Notes under the pieces: generated by a model
The model's database searches: none
What the model was told of the DNA's origin: nothing
The model's input: the letters and a program-made list of their open reading frames with translations, nothing else
Program-made: the position numbers and the translations under genes
In this document: one piece after another, positions 55,478 to 64,000 of the stretch
Numbering within the stretch: the stretch's first letter is position 1
How the letters are laid out: each line of letters opens with the position of its first letter
NCBI GenBank assembly: GCA_016708345.1
Contig: JADJFX010000009.1
Location: forward strand, 124,001 to 188,000
Length of the DNA: 64,000 nucleotides
Origin: Candidatus Rhodoferax bjergmarkensis
Lineage (GTDB): Bacteria > Pseudomonadota > Gammaproteobacteria > Burkholderiales > Burkholderiaceae_C
Reading direction: 5' to 3'

Positions 55478-56626
55478 TCAGCGCAGGCGGCTGGCCACCG
55501 CCAAAATCGGCTGCAACACGCTGGCACCCAGTTTTTGGAGCGCTCGCCACTCCAGCCCGTTTGCGCATCGGGCAAGTTGGCGTTGTCTTTGAAGGGCATT
55601 TCGATGGTGAAGGCCAGGCAATCGAACTGCTGGCCGACCCAGTTGGTGGCCAGGGTCAGGTTGGCCTGTCCCGGCGGCGTGCGGCTGTAGCCTTGTTCAG
55701 TCTGGAAGTCGGGGCAACTTGCCTGCCAGGATGTTTTGAAGGCGTTTTCCAGCGTTTCGATGCGCTCGCTGTAGCCGGGGTTGCCCTCGGTGCCCACGCA
55801 AAAGTTGTAGGGCAGGCTTTCGTCGCCATGGGCGTCCAGGCACAGGTCCACACCGGTCTCCATCATCTTTTGGCGCACCAGAAACACTTCGGGTGACCTT
55901 TCCAGGCTTGGCTCCATCCATTCGCGGTTCAGGTTGGCCCCAAGGGCGTTGGTGCGCAGGTTGCCGCGCACGGCACCGTCCGGGTTCATGTTGGGCACCA
56001 CGTAAAACACGCACTGCTGCAGCAGCACGCGGCTGGCGGAGTCGTCAGAGTCCAGCAGCCGCTCCAAAAAGCCCTCCACAAACCACTCGGCCATGGTTTC
56101 GCCGGGGTGCTGGCGGGCCATCAGCCAGACCTTTCTTTTGGCTTCCAACGCAGTTGCGCTGGTTTCATCGGTGATGCGCAGCAGCGTCATGTCGCGCCCC
56201 TCCGGCGTGGAGCCCAGATGCTGCAACTGCACCATGCTTGACGCGGCAGCCGAGCCCAGAAGGTCCAGATGGCGTTCATGGGAATAGGGCTCGAAGTAGG
56301 CGAAATAAACACACTGGGTGTCGGGCGTGATGTGGGCCGACATAACCTGGCCGTCAAAGCGGGTGGGAATGCGAAACCAGTGCTGGCGGTCCGTGCTGGC
56401 CACTACCTGGAAACCATTCCAGCCCTGGGGGTAGGCACACTGGCCTGCGTTGAAAACGCAGGCTTAAAGCCACCCCGGCAGCACCGTGCAGCGCAAAGTA
56501 AAACCACTGGGCAAACTCGCTGGCATTGTCGCGGCGGATGTGGAGTCGGATGTGTTGCGGGTCGGTCAGGCTCACAACCTCAATGGCACCGGCGTCGAAC
56601 TGGGTGGAGATGTGGAGTGTGTGCAT
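55478..56626 (-). CDS. M14-family zinc carboxypeptidase (cytosolic type), two frameshifts
   Basis: N-terminal domain MHTLHISTQFDAGAIEVVSL starts at 56626 and continues to about 56460, where the frame changes; GWNGFQVVASTDRQHWFRIP follows. Catalytic features: HPGE in MARQHPGETMAEW, NLNREW, LDAHGDE and TIEMPF. Near the end, a run of five T on the plus strand (55532-55536) needs six to give SKKLGASVLQP and a stop at 55478. The first break lies in a perfect 9-base hairpin (56443-56463). The fold and zinc ligands are complete, so the gene would be active if the shifts are sequence errors. Confidence 0.8.
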
Positions 56627-56632
56627 GGCGTT

Positions 56633-56866
56633 TCAGTAATGCGGCGGCAGTTCGTCGCGCAGGTTGCGCGGCGCGCCGACGCCGCCCTCGGGTGCTTGCT
56701 GCCTCAGGTGGGTGACTTCCCGCACCAGCGCGTCGATTTGCTGCTGTTGGCGCACGACAACCTGGTCGAGCTGGTCCAGCAGGTCTTCGGTAAAGCTGGC
56801 TTTGATCTCCAGCTCGGTCAGGCGCTGTTCCATGTTGTGGGGCGGTGGCAAGGCGTTAGGGGGCAT
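56633..56866 (-). CDS. slyX: SlyX-family small coiled-coil protein
   Basis: 77 residues, or 66 from the inner ATG at 56833 (MEQRLTELEIKASFTEDLLD). The heptad-rich DQLDQVVVRQQQQIDALVRE segment and the C-terminal PRNLRDELPPHY (family ending PPHY) are diagnostic for SlyX. Function unknown. It lies 9 bases after the M48 peptidase stop. Confidence 0.85.
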   Translation of the reverse strand: MPPNALPPPHNMEQRLTELEIKASFTEDLLDQLDQVVVRQQQQIDALVREVTHLRQQAPEGGVGAPRNLRDELPPHY

Positions 56867-56875
56867 GGTGGAAGC

Positions 56876-58367
56876 TCAAGGTGTGTCCACAATTTTCACC
56901 AGCTGCCCCGGCTTGGGCTCGCCGCCGGTGTAATAGCCGTTGATCAGGCGCAACTGCTTCTCGGGGTTGGCAATGGGTGAGGTTCTGGCCAGCTCGGCAA
57001 ACCCGCCTCTGGGGTAGGCCACAGTCTTGATGACCCATGGTTTGGCGGCGCTGCGATCCTGCGGCGTCATGGCCCTAAAGCTCCCTTCGGCCTCGCGCAA
57101 CTGGCTGCGCGCACGTTGCAAGGCAGCAGCGTCTTTGGCGCTGACCAGCAATACATAGTTGCTCTCGTCGGGGCCGCTCACCACCGTTGCCTCCACTGCC
57201 TGGGCTTGGCCCTGGGCGTTTTGGCGTGCGCCGGTAAAGCGGGTGGCTTGCAGGCCATTGATCACCATGGTTTCGGTGCGACCCTGGCTGGGTTTGATGA
57301 GGTTGCGAATGATCGCGGGGTGTGTTTTGCCCGCCTGCGGCGGTACCGTGTATACCACCAGTGCTGCGTCTGCAGCGGCGTTGACCAGGGTCAGCTTGTC
57401 GGCACCGTTCTGAAAGCGCCAGCCGATGGGCGCTGTCAACGCGAAGCCCATGGGCGGGTGATAAAAATTGCGCCCCCTTGTGAGGCCCTGGTCGGCGCTC
57501 TCGCCAAAGTGCATGCCCTGAATCATCTTGAGGTAGCGGCCACGCCCCTCGTCGCTGTAGGTGCCCCGGTATTGCGCGGCCAATTGCGTGATCATTTGCA
57601 GGCGCTGGTCGTTGGACGGGTGCGAGGCCAGCCAGTTGCCCGGTGCCGGCGCAGGTCGCCCCTCGGCCCTGGCCTGGTCGGCGGCAAAAAGCTCCTGGTT
57701 CTTGAGCACGGTGATCACCTCAATCATGCTGCGCGGCTCATACTTGGTGCGCGCCAGATACTCGGCCCCCAGTCCGTCGGCCTGTAGCTCCTGCTCGCGT
57801 CCGTAAGAGGCAATGTAGCCCGCCGCCACGGTTTGCGAGACTTGATCGGTCAACCTGCCGGCCCCACTGATGCCCCGGCTCTCCAGCACCGCACCGAGCA
57901 CGCTGGCGGCCAACACGCCCAGCCCGGCGTCCTGCTGGCGGGTAGCGCGCTGCGCGCCATGGCGCGCGGTCACGTGGCCAATCTCATGGCCGATGACCCC
58001 CGCCAGACTGGCCTCGCTGTCCATGTAGGCCATGATGCCGCGCGTGACATACACATAGCCGCCGGGCAGTGCAAAGGCGTTGATCTCGGGGCTGTCGAGC
58101 AGGGTGAAGTGCCACTGCAGGTTGTTGCGGTGCGACTGCCTGGCCAACCCTGGCCAAGGTCGTTCACATAGGCCTGCAGCTGGGGTTGTCCACCACACCG
58201 TACTCCTGGAGCACCTGGTGGTGGGCTTTTTGGCCCTCGGCAATTTCGCGCTCCTCGCTCATCACCGAGCGTTCGCTCTCGCCGGTCACGGGGTTGACGA
58301 TCTGGCTGCCACACGCTGCCAGCAGGGCGGCGCACAGCACTGAAACTATATAGAGGGGCGCATGCAA
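56876..58367 (-). CDS. M48-family metalloprotease, lipoprotein, with two frameshifts near the N-terminus
   Basis: The N-terminus (TTG 58367; MHAPLYIVSVLCAALLAAC) is a lipoprotein signal, followed by QKAHHQVLQEYGVVDNP. The coding sense then moves to a second frame (QLQAYVNDLGQG) and a third (LARQSHRNNLQWHFTLLDSP), which runs intact to 56876. A run of four G at 58182-58185 needs five, and CCC at 58148-58150 needs four. The zinc motif is GVIGHEIGHVTARHG; the Glu ligand is likely in QELQADGLGAEYL. These periplasmic proteases (BepA/LoiP type) act in envelope quality control. Confidence 0.83.
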
Positions 58368-58510
58368 ACTCCGAAGTCCAGGGGTGCCGCGCCGGGTGGC
58401 GCTGGCAGGGGCGGTGGCGTATTTTCTACGAACCCGATTTCACCTGGCGGGCGACTTGCCGGGGATTTCTCGGTCTTCTTCCCGGCTTGGTTGGCCTGGG
58501 GTTGTGTTTT

Positions 58511-58574
58511 AGTGGTGTTTTATGCCTCTACCGCACGTCAATAGTGCGCAAGCAGCTCCTATTTTTGTAGCGTT
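58511..58574 (+). repeat. Dispersed intergenic repeat, copy 5
   Basis: TTTTATGCCTCTACCGCACG then TCAATAGTGCGCAAGCAGCT and CCTATTTTTGTAGCG. The longest match to copy 1. It lies in the 226 bases between the M48 and SEC-C genes, which otherwise hold nothing recognised. Confidence 0.82.
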
Positions 58575-58593
58575 TTCGGGCCCCAAAGCATCT

Positions 58594-59508
58594 CTAACCC
58601 GTGCCACAGCACTTCTTGTACTTCTTTCCCGACCCGCAGGGGCAGGCATCATTGCGGCCGATTTTGGGTGCGGCCATCACCGGCACCGCACGACTGCGCG
58701 CGCCCACTGTTTTCATGAGCTGGTTACACCGTGCCATGCGCTCCAGGTAGCGCGGGTGGCGCTGCTTGTAGGCCGCCCAAAGCTGCTTGAGTCGCTGCCC
58801 ATTTTTTTCGCTGGGATCAAATTCGACCGCGCCCGAAAGCCGCACCAAGACATTACCTGCCGTTTGCAAGGATGACACCGGTGCCACTTGAAAGCCTACG
58901 CGCACCTCGGCGCAGTTGCATCCTGGTTGAATGCAATAGAAGTCAAAAGCCTCGTAGGTCTGTCCCTCCATTTGGTACAAATCGCGCCTTACACCACCTA
59001 CTTCAGTCCATGTCACCATTTCGCCCGGTTTCCAATGGTTGAAGCTGAATTTAGTGGCCTCGGCCATCAGCTGTTCGGGGTCGTGCTCACCCTTGCCGTG
59101 GAACCAAAGGCGTCCTATGGCATCGAGCACATCGCCGTCGATGCGGCGGGCGATGTTTACGATGTCTGGATGTGCGGCCAAGTCCTTCGCACCGTCGTCA
59201 CGCAGTAAGGCGACATCTGTGCTGTCGATATCGATGTGAAAAGCGATCAGATCATCAAGTTCGGCCGCAGCCCCAGGGTAGTCAGAATCCGCAAGCCAGA
59301 CCTGATGGACGCCAGCCCCACGTTCGAGCAACTTTTCGCGGCCCTCGTAGGTGGCCAGCACCAGCGCAGCGCGGCACTCGCAGTTGGGCGTGGGGCAGGT
59401 ATGGACCCAGATCCAGACCGGTGGCGTACCAGCCAATTCAAAAACCCCTTCGTGTGGGGATGCTTGCACCGGCAAAGCGGGCAGCGACTCTTTTGTTTCG
59501 TTCGGCAT
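58594..59508 (-). CDS. SEC-C zinc-motif protein of unknown function
   Basis: 304 residues from ATG 59508 (MPNETKESLPALP). The C-terminus has RNDACPCGSGKKYKKCCG, a SEC-C zinc-binding motif. Two further Cys-rich spots (CPTPNCECRAAL and CIQPGCNCAEVRVGF) look like repeated halves of one domain. Cytoplasmic, no signal peptide. SEC-C motifs occur at the end of SecA and in many plasmid- or phage-linked proteins; no function can be assigned. Confidence 0.78.
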   Translation of the reverse strand: MPNETKESLPALPVQASPHEGVFELAGTPPVWIWVHTCPTPNCECRAALVLATYEGREKLLERGAGVHQVWLADSDYPGAAAELDDLIAFHIDIDSTDVALLRDDGAKDLAAHPDIVNIARRIDGDVLDAIGRLWFHGKGEHDPEQLMAEATKFSFNHWKPGEMVTWTEVGGVRRDLYQMEGQTYEAFDFYCIQPGCNCAEVRVGFQVAPVSSLQTAGNVLVRLSGAVEFDPSEKNGQRLKQLWAAYKQRHPRYLERMARCNQLMKTVGARSRAVPVMAAPKIGRNDACPCGSGKKYKKCCGTG

Positions 59509-59676
59509 GGTTATATTTTGTGGTGCTAGGTTTTTTCGGAAAAAAGGGGGGCGAAGAACCAGACAATCAAAAGTGAAGTGCCACATTGCGAAAAAACGGC
59601 TCTCCATGTATTGATCTTACTTCGGCACAACAGGGCTCTCGGAGCCAGCCATCCCTTATTTTTATTGGACTTACCG

Positions 59677-61290
59677 ATGTCACTCACACTCAGAGAAGCG
59701 CTGCAAAACCTCACCGTTCCCGACTTGAAGGATTTGATGCTCCATGTGCCGCAAGCCCAAACGGGCACCCGCAAGGACGAATTGGTGGAGCACATAGCCC
59801 ACGCGATGCTGGGTTCGCAATTGAAGGTTATCTGGTCGCAGCTTGACGCCATGCAATCTGCCGCCGTGGCCGAGGCGGTGCACCATCCGCTGGGCGAGTA
59901 TTCGTCGCAGCGCTTCAGTGCCAAGTACCAAAACGTTCCGGCGTTTGAAGTGGCGGGCAGCAAGACGCACCGCTATTCCAGCGGGAAGAAATCGGCTTTG
60001 GCCTTGTTCATTCACTTCGCACTCAAGGAGCGCTGCTATTTTGTGCCTGCCGACCTGCGCGCGCGTTTGCTGGAGTTTGTGGCCCCGCCCCCGCCAGTGG
60101 GTTTGGAGAGTTCAGAGACGCCACAGGAAGGCGAAGGCCAGTTTGAGCGCAGTACCGAGCGCGAAGCCCTGCAGGAGGTGGTGGTCATGCTGCGCACCAT
60201 TGAGCAAGAGCGCATTGTGGTCAGCGACAAAACGGCTTTGCCTGCCAGCAGCACGCTGCAGCTGCTTGGTGCCAAGCTCGTGGGGGGTGACTTTTACCCG
60301 GTGGTCGAGAAAAAAGACAAGTGGGACCAGACCATTGGCCCGATCAAGGCCTTTGCCTGGCCGATGTTGTTGCAGGCCGGTGCCCTGGCAGTGCGCAGCG
60401 GCACGCGCCTGACCCTCAGCCCGGCGGGCTTGAAGGCACTGAGCGCGCCGCCTGCCGATGTGCTGCGCGCGCTGTGGCGCAAGTGGCTCAAAACCACCTT
60501 GCTCGATGAATTCAGCCGCGTCGATGCCATCAAGGGGCAAGGTGGGGCCGGGCGGGTGATGAGTGCCGTGGCACCTCGGCGTGCCGCCATTGAGCAGGCG
60601 CTGCGAAGTTGCCCGGTCGGGCGCTGGGTCACGCTGGACGACTTTTCGCGCTTCATGAGGGCATCTGATCTCCAATTTGTGGTCGCCCACGACCCCTGGA
60701 AGCTGTACCTGTGCGAACGCCAATACGGCAGCCTGGGCTATGACGGCTCCCATGGCTGGAACATTCTGCAAGACCGCTATATTTGGGCCGTTTTGCTGGA
60801 ATATGCAGCCACGCTGGGCATGATTGATGTGGCTTGCCTCGACCCCGCCGACGCCTGTGACGACTTTCGGAGCATGTGGGGCGCTGATGAAATGCGCTTT
60901 TTGAGCCGTTATGACGGGCTTTGCAGTTTCAGACTGAACGCCTTGGGTGCCTATGTGCTGGGATTGCGCGAGCTACAAGCCGGTTGCACAGCCCAGCAAT
61001 GTGGGCATTTCGGTCATGCGCAAACCTGCGGGTTTGGTGGTTCGCGGCACCCTCAGCGCGCAAGATGCACTGTTGCTCGACCAGTGGGCCGAACCGGTGG
61101 AAGAGGGCTGTTGGCTGCTGGACCGGCAAAAGTCCCTGGCGGCCATCGAGAAAGGGCATGACATAGCGGCGTTAAAGCAGTTTTTGCAAAGCCACGACGA
61201 GCTGCCTTTGCCCGAGTTGGTGGAGTCGTTTTTGCAGCGCTGCGAGCGAGACGGGGGCGCGCTCAAGACCGGTGCCAGCGCGGTGCAAAA
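59677..61290 (+). pseudogene. Helicase-associated (XPB/Ssl2 N-terminal-like) protein, frameshifted and 3' truncated
   Basis: ATG 59677 opens MSLTLREALQNLTVPDLKDL, a SAP-like helical start. A large middle region is consistent with 'helicase_C_3' type proteins (LTLSPAGLKAL, RWVTLDDFSRFMRAS). At about 60961-60975 the frame shifts; sense continues as SYKPVAQPSNVGISVMRKPA, LDRQKSLAAIE and LPELVESFLQRCERDGG. After GALKTGASAV (about 61285) the sequence stops looking like this family and reads as the reverse strand of the Fic gene. A deletion joining two convergent genes would explain it. The function of this family is not known. Confidence 0.5.
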
Positions 61291-62320
61291 AGCGGGCCTG
61301 GTCAGCGGGCGGCACTTGGGATTGGGCGGTTTGGCGCAGCAGGGCCACGGCTTGCGTTTTGTTCAGTCCGGTGCGCACCACCTCGGCCACCGCTTGCACA
61401 ATCTGCGCGCGGTACTGCATCCGAAAAACATCAGGCTCGCCCAGCGACTGGCGCACCGCCGAGTAGCGCGCGCACGAGCGTTTGTAGGCCCACACAAACA
61501 CGTCGCGCAGCAGCTCGACCCGGTTGAGTTCGTAAATGCCCAGCATGGCGCTGATGTACGTGTGCTGCGCCACATCCACAAACGAGAGCGGGCACAAATT
61601 TTGCCGGATGAACCCAATGTTTCCCGCCAGCCGAGCCACCCGCTTGTTCACATCCTCAAACGGCTGCAGGTAGGGCAGATGCACCATGACGAAAAAGCCT
61701 GCTCAAACGGGTCGTTTATGGCGGCTGCAGTGTCGAGCACCCTGGTCAAAAGCACTCTTCAATGCGCTGCGGCCTTCCAGCGGGTGAAACACGGTTTGCC
61801 CGATGCCCACCGCAATGGTGCGCAGCCTGCCGCTGCACCGGGGTCTTGCAGCAAGTTGTCCGACAAAAGCCCGTGCAGGTTCAGCACCGTGTAGCGGTCA
61901 AAAGTTGTCCAGAAAGGCACGGTCATACCCCACTGGTGTGCGCATTTGTATGGGTTGGCGCACATGGGCTTCAATGGCCTGCGCCTGCGCACTCAGGGCA
62001 ATGCGCGTTGGTGCTTGCGTTTCTCGGGCTAAAACGTGGTGCTGCGCCCCGGCATGAACGGCATACGCCACCGGGGCCGATGCTGGTGCCGGATTGGGCA
62101 GGGGCTTTGCGATCATTGGCCAGTAACGGGTTGCCCGCCCCAAGCCGGTTTTGTGCAGGCGCTGCTGGGCCATCAAGTCACCAAGCCAGCGCTGCAGCGT
62201 TCTGCGTGTGGGTGGGTCAGGCAACTGAGCTTCAATCTGCTCCAGACTGGCACCATCAACCGTGCGCGCCACGGCATCCACCACCTGTTGGTATTGTGTC
62301 GTCGGAATCGGTTTGGCCAT
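61172..62320 (-). pseudogene. Fic-family protein, internally deleted, frameshifted and 3' truncated
   Basis: ATG 62320 starts MAKPIPTTQYQQVVDAVART, a helix-turn-helix-like domain (TRRTLQRWLGDLMAQQRLHK), and runs to GYDRAFLDNF. The next recognisable piece, RYTVLNLHGLLSDNLLQDPG, follows directly, although in relatives about 100 residues lie between. Sense then moves frames (GIGQTVFHPLEG; LDTAAAINDPFEQA) to MVHLPYLQPFEDVNKRVARL, the Fic active-site region, and on to QARFLH. Beyond that it reads through helicase sequence. Several one-base shifts occur in G and T runs. Fic proteins AMPylate targets; this copy looks inactive. Confidence 0.65.
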
Positions 62321-62327
62321 GGTTTGA

Positions 62328-62420
62328 TGTCGCGATATGGTTATTTGCGACATTTTATAGGTTTAAAGTCGCTTTTGCGATTATCGCGACACAAATTATG
62401 TCGCGCAAGTTTTGCCGACA
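62328..62420. promoter_or_regulatory. Cluster of TGTCGC/GCGACA sites upstream of the fic gene
   Basis: TGTCGCGAT (62328), TTTGCGACA (62344), AGTCGC (62367), ATCGCGACA (62383), TGTCGCG (62399) and TTGCCGACA (62412) lie in alternating orientation within 93 bases next to the fic start. It looks like a multi-site operator; the fic N-terminal HTH domain is one candidate binder. Confidence 0.5.
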
Positions 62421-62509
62421 TTAAGTGGCATCTGGTTTTGAACGAGGCCAGAATGAACTGAGCCGATCCATACCCTCCCGGCGGCCAGATTGTGCCTATT
62501 TCTTATGAT

Positions 62510-62563
62510 CAAATTGGCTGCTAGCGCACGTTAAACGTGCGCTAGCAACTATCAAAATAAGTA
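62510..62563 (+). repeat. Dispersed intergenic repeat, copy 6, with a perfect 27-base palindrome
   Basis: GCTAGCGCACGTT (62520-62532) and AACGTGCGCTAGC (62534-62546) are a perfect 13-base inverted repeat around a single A, followed by AACTATCAAAATAAG. It is the most symmetrical member of the family. The interval 62430-62740 holds nothing else that I recognise. Confidence 0.78.
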
Positions 62564-62740
62564 ATTTGTTGCTTCCACAGAGCCTGCCACGCCCGGTATT
62601 CGCTGGGGTTACCGGAAACTACTTGGCCACAAGTTCTGCCGACAGCGATCTTTGAGCTTCGGGTGTTGACACCGGCAGCATGCTGCTGACCACTGTCAGT
62701 CGCGTGAAATGCGCAAACTTAAGGTCGGTCTCTTGCGCAG

Positions 62741-63684
62741 TCACGTCTCGTTGTGCCTGTCGACCAGCGCCTCAATCGTCACACGTCGCTGATCTGATCG
62801 GAAGCCACCCAGTTCATGCAGATTGGCAACAAGAAACTGTTCTGCATCCAGCACATCCAGGCGATCCGCAATACCTTGGGCCGTCGCAAAAGCGTCTGCG
62901 GCGGCAAGCATGTCATACACGGTAACAATGATGGGGTGGCGACCCGCTGACAAATTCGCGGCGCACTTTCTCACAACGGCCTCGCCAGGCATCGTTGTTA
63001 CGTGCAATGAGGCATTGCCGATTTCAAAATCGCCAGAGCGACCAGTAGGACCATCTGCAACGGAAAACCCGTTGTGTTCAAAGACAACGTCCGGCAACGC
63101 CAATGACAATTTGGCACCAATCAAGTGTTGGAGCATGGCCCCGACAAACATGGTTCCCGCTCCTTCGTCCTGCCGCTTTCTGGCTTGCGCCAATAAATCA
63201 CGCAAAACAGATCGCAGGGACTTACCGGTTTCAAACCTCAGTGCGAAGGGCTTGGCATTGAAAAAGTACTTTGCCTGCTCAACCCACCACGCCTCGATGG
63301 CCGAAGTGTCGGCATTGCCAGCGATATGTAATTCATTGAGAAAGTTCAAGAAGTTACGGATATTGCCCAAGCTGCCTCGGCTTGTCCGTCCTCCCTCTTC
63401 AGCCAAAACGCGTGTAATGCCGTAGTCCGCCAAAATTGCCTGCACTGAGCCTTTACCGAGACCTTTAACTTGCCTTCGCCTTCTGTCGTAATTCCCCCTT
63501 CAACGCGTCGAACGGCAGGCCAGTGCGTCTAGCCAGTCGGGATGCGTAAATCATGGTGGCAATTTGCCCTTTGCCAGTTATCCCGCTTTGGGTCTTGTAG
63601 GTCAAAAGCGCCGCGCCAAGAGAAGCCCCCGGCAATATTCCGGGCAGCAACTCGGACGCCGGTGGCGTACGTGGTGCGCGCCAT
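62741..63684 (-). CDS. DUF4928-family protein, probable type II restriction endonuclease, frameshifted
   Basis: The C-terminal 234 residues are intact (QAILADYGITRVLAEEGGRT to RRVTIEALVDRHNET). The N-terminal part (LLTYKTQSGITGKGQIATMI to GLPFDALKGELRQKAKAS) is in another frame, with a break near 63465. The likely ATG at 63684 directly follows the methyltransferase stop and needs a further shift near 63670. Restored length of about 314 residues fits the family as I recall it. DUF4928 genes commonly sit beside C5 cytosine methyltransferases in restriction-modification loci, as here. Confidence 0.68.
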
Positions 63685-64000
63685 TTACGCGGCTTTCGCC
63701 AAAGGCAACACGGCGCGATTGACTTCAACTACAACGCTGAAAATGTGCTTGGCAAGATGTGACACCACTGGCACCACGACACCATCACCCGCCAAGTGGT
63801 ATGCATCGTTGTAACGCTCCGGCAACAAGTAGGAGTCTTTTAGGCCCATCAACCGTGCCGCCTCTCGTGCCGACAAGAGCCTTGAGCGGACAGTGTTTCC
63901 ATTGACGATCATGATTGTTTGACGACTGGAGCCGCCATAGGGCGTTCTAAGGCACCCAGAAACCCCATCGAAGCGAACTTCGGCTCTCTGCACCCCATTC
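63685..64000 (-). CDS. C5 cytosine DNA methyltransferase, C-terminal end only
   Basis: The open frame continues past the window edge. It contains VSGCLRTPYGGSSRQTIMIV, LLSAREAARLMGLKDSYLLP and NDAYHLAGDGVVVPVVSHLA, which match motifs IX-X of Dcm-type enzymes. The catalytic PC motif lies outside. The stop is followed at once by the DUF4928 gene, so the two form a type II restriction-modification operon. Target sequence unknown. Confidence 0.85.
   Translation of the reverse strand, partial: NGVQRAEVRFDGVSGCLRTPYGGSSRQTIMIVNGNTVRSRLLSAREAARLMGLKDSYLLPERYNDAYHLAGDGVVVPVVSHLAKHIFSVVVEVNRAVLPLAKAA

Overview
The window looks like chromosome of a betaproteobacterium of the family Comamonadaceae, probably Rhodoferax or a close relative. 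This is inferred from gene content (rquA beside a four-subunit fumarate reductase, a Lap adhesin system, TRAP transporters, family I lipases with a foldase) and from a dispersed intergenic repeat built around a GCGCAAGCAGCTAT core. No rRNA, tRNA or CRISPR array was seen.

Layout. (1) 1-15.7 kb: a complete Lap-type surface-adhesion module. It holds an outer-membrane TolC-type channel (cut by the window edge), the periplasmic protease LapG, its c-di-GMP receptor LapD, a roughly 2,300-residue adhesin, and an operon of a small conserved protein, ABC exporter LapB, adaptor LapC and a LuxR-type regulator. The adhesin has an N-terminal retention module with a TAAG LapG site, two families of about 120-residue Calx-beta-like repeats, VWA and PA14 domains and an RTX C-terminus. 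(2) 15.8-21.3 kb: an adaptor/RND pump/DUF2892/OsmC/CsoR-family operon whose promoter is covered by two tandem operator palindromes; the sensor lacks the copper-binding His and resembles persulfide sensors. (3) 21.5-25.7 kb: frdABCD plus rquA, a rhodoquinone-linked fumarate respiration unit. (4) 26-33.7 kb: mixed housekeeping genes (PilZ, NYN, MBL lipoprotein, acyltransferase, alpha/beta hydrolase, HNH) and a copper pair (CopZ-like, CopA). (5) 33.7-40.6 kb: a cluster resembling the Acinetobacter 'Fil' putative pilus system: three exported proteins with a bacteriocin-leader-like motif just after their signal peptides, a C39 peptidase, two outer-membrane barrels and a DUF2059 protein. (6) 40.9-47.1 kb: two paralogous lipases flanking one foldase, then a DctPQM TRAP transporter. 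(7) 47.1-64 kb: alpha-glucan phosphorylase, a caspase-like protein, then a stretch rich in frameshifted genes (lipoprotein, AAA-nuclease, M14 and M48 peptidases, helicase-like, Fic, DUF4928 restriction enzyme) and the C-terminal end of a C5 cytosine methyltransferase.

The most interesting hypothesis is in region 5: a periplasmic C39 peptidase next to Sec-exported proteins carrying a 'LSxVxGQDG'-like motif suggests a two-step maturation pathway. An important caution is that at least a dozen genes carry single-base frameshifts, most of them one base short in a homopolymer run (1.4-8.7 kb, 36.5 kb, 53-64 kb). This pattern suggests residual sequencing error at least as much as gene decay, so several 'broken' genes may be intact in the organism.
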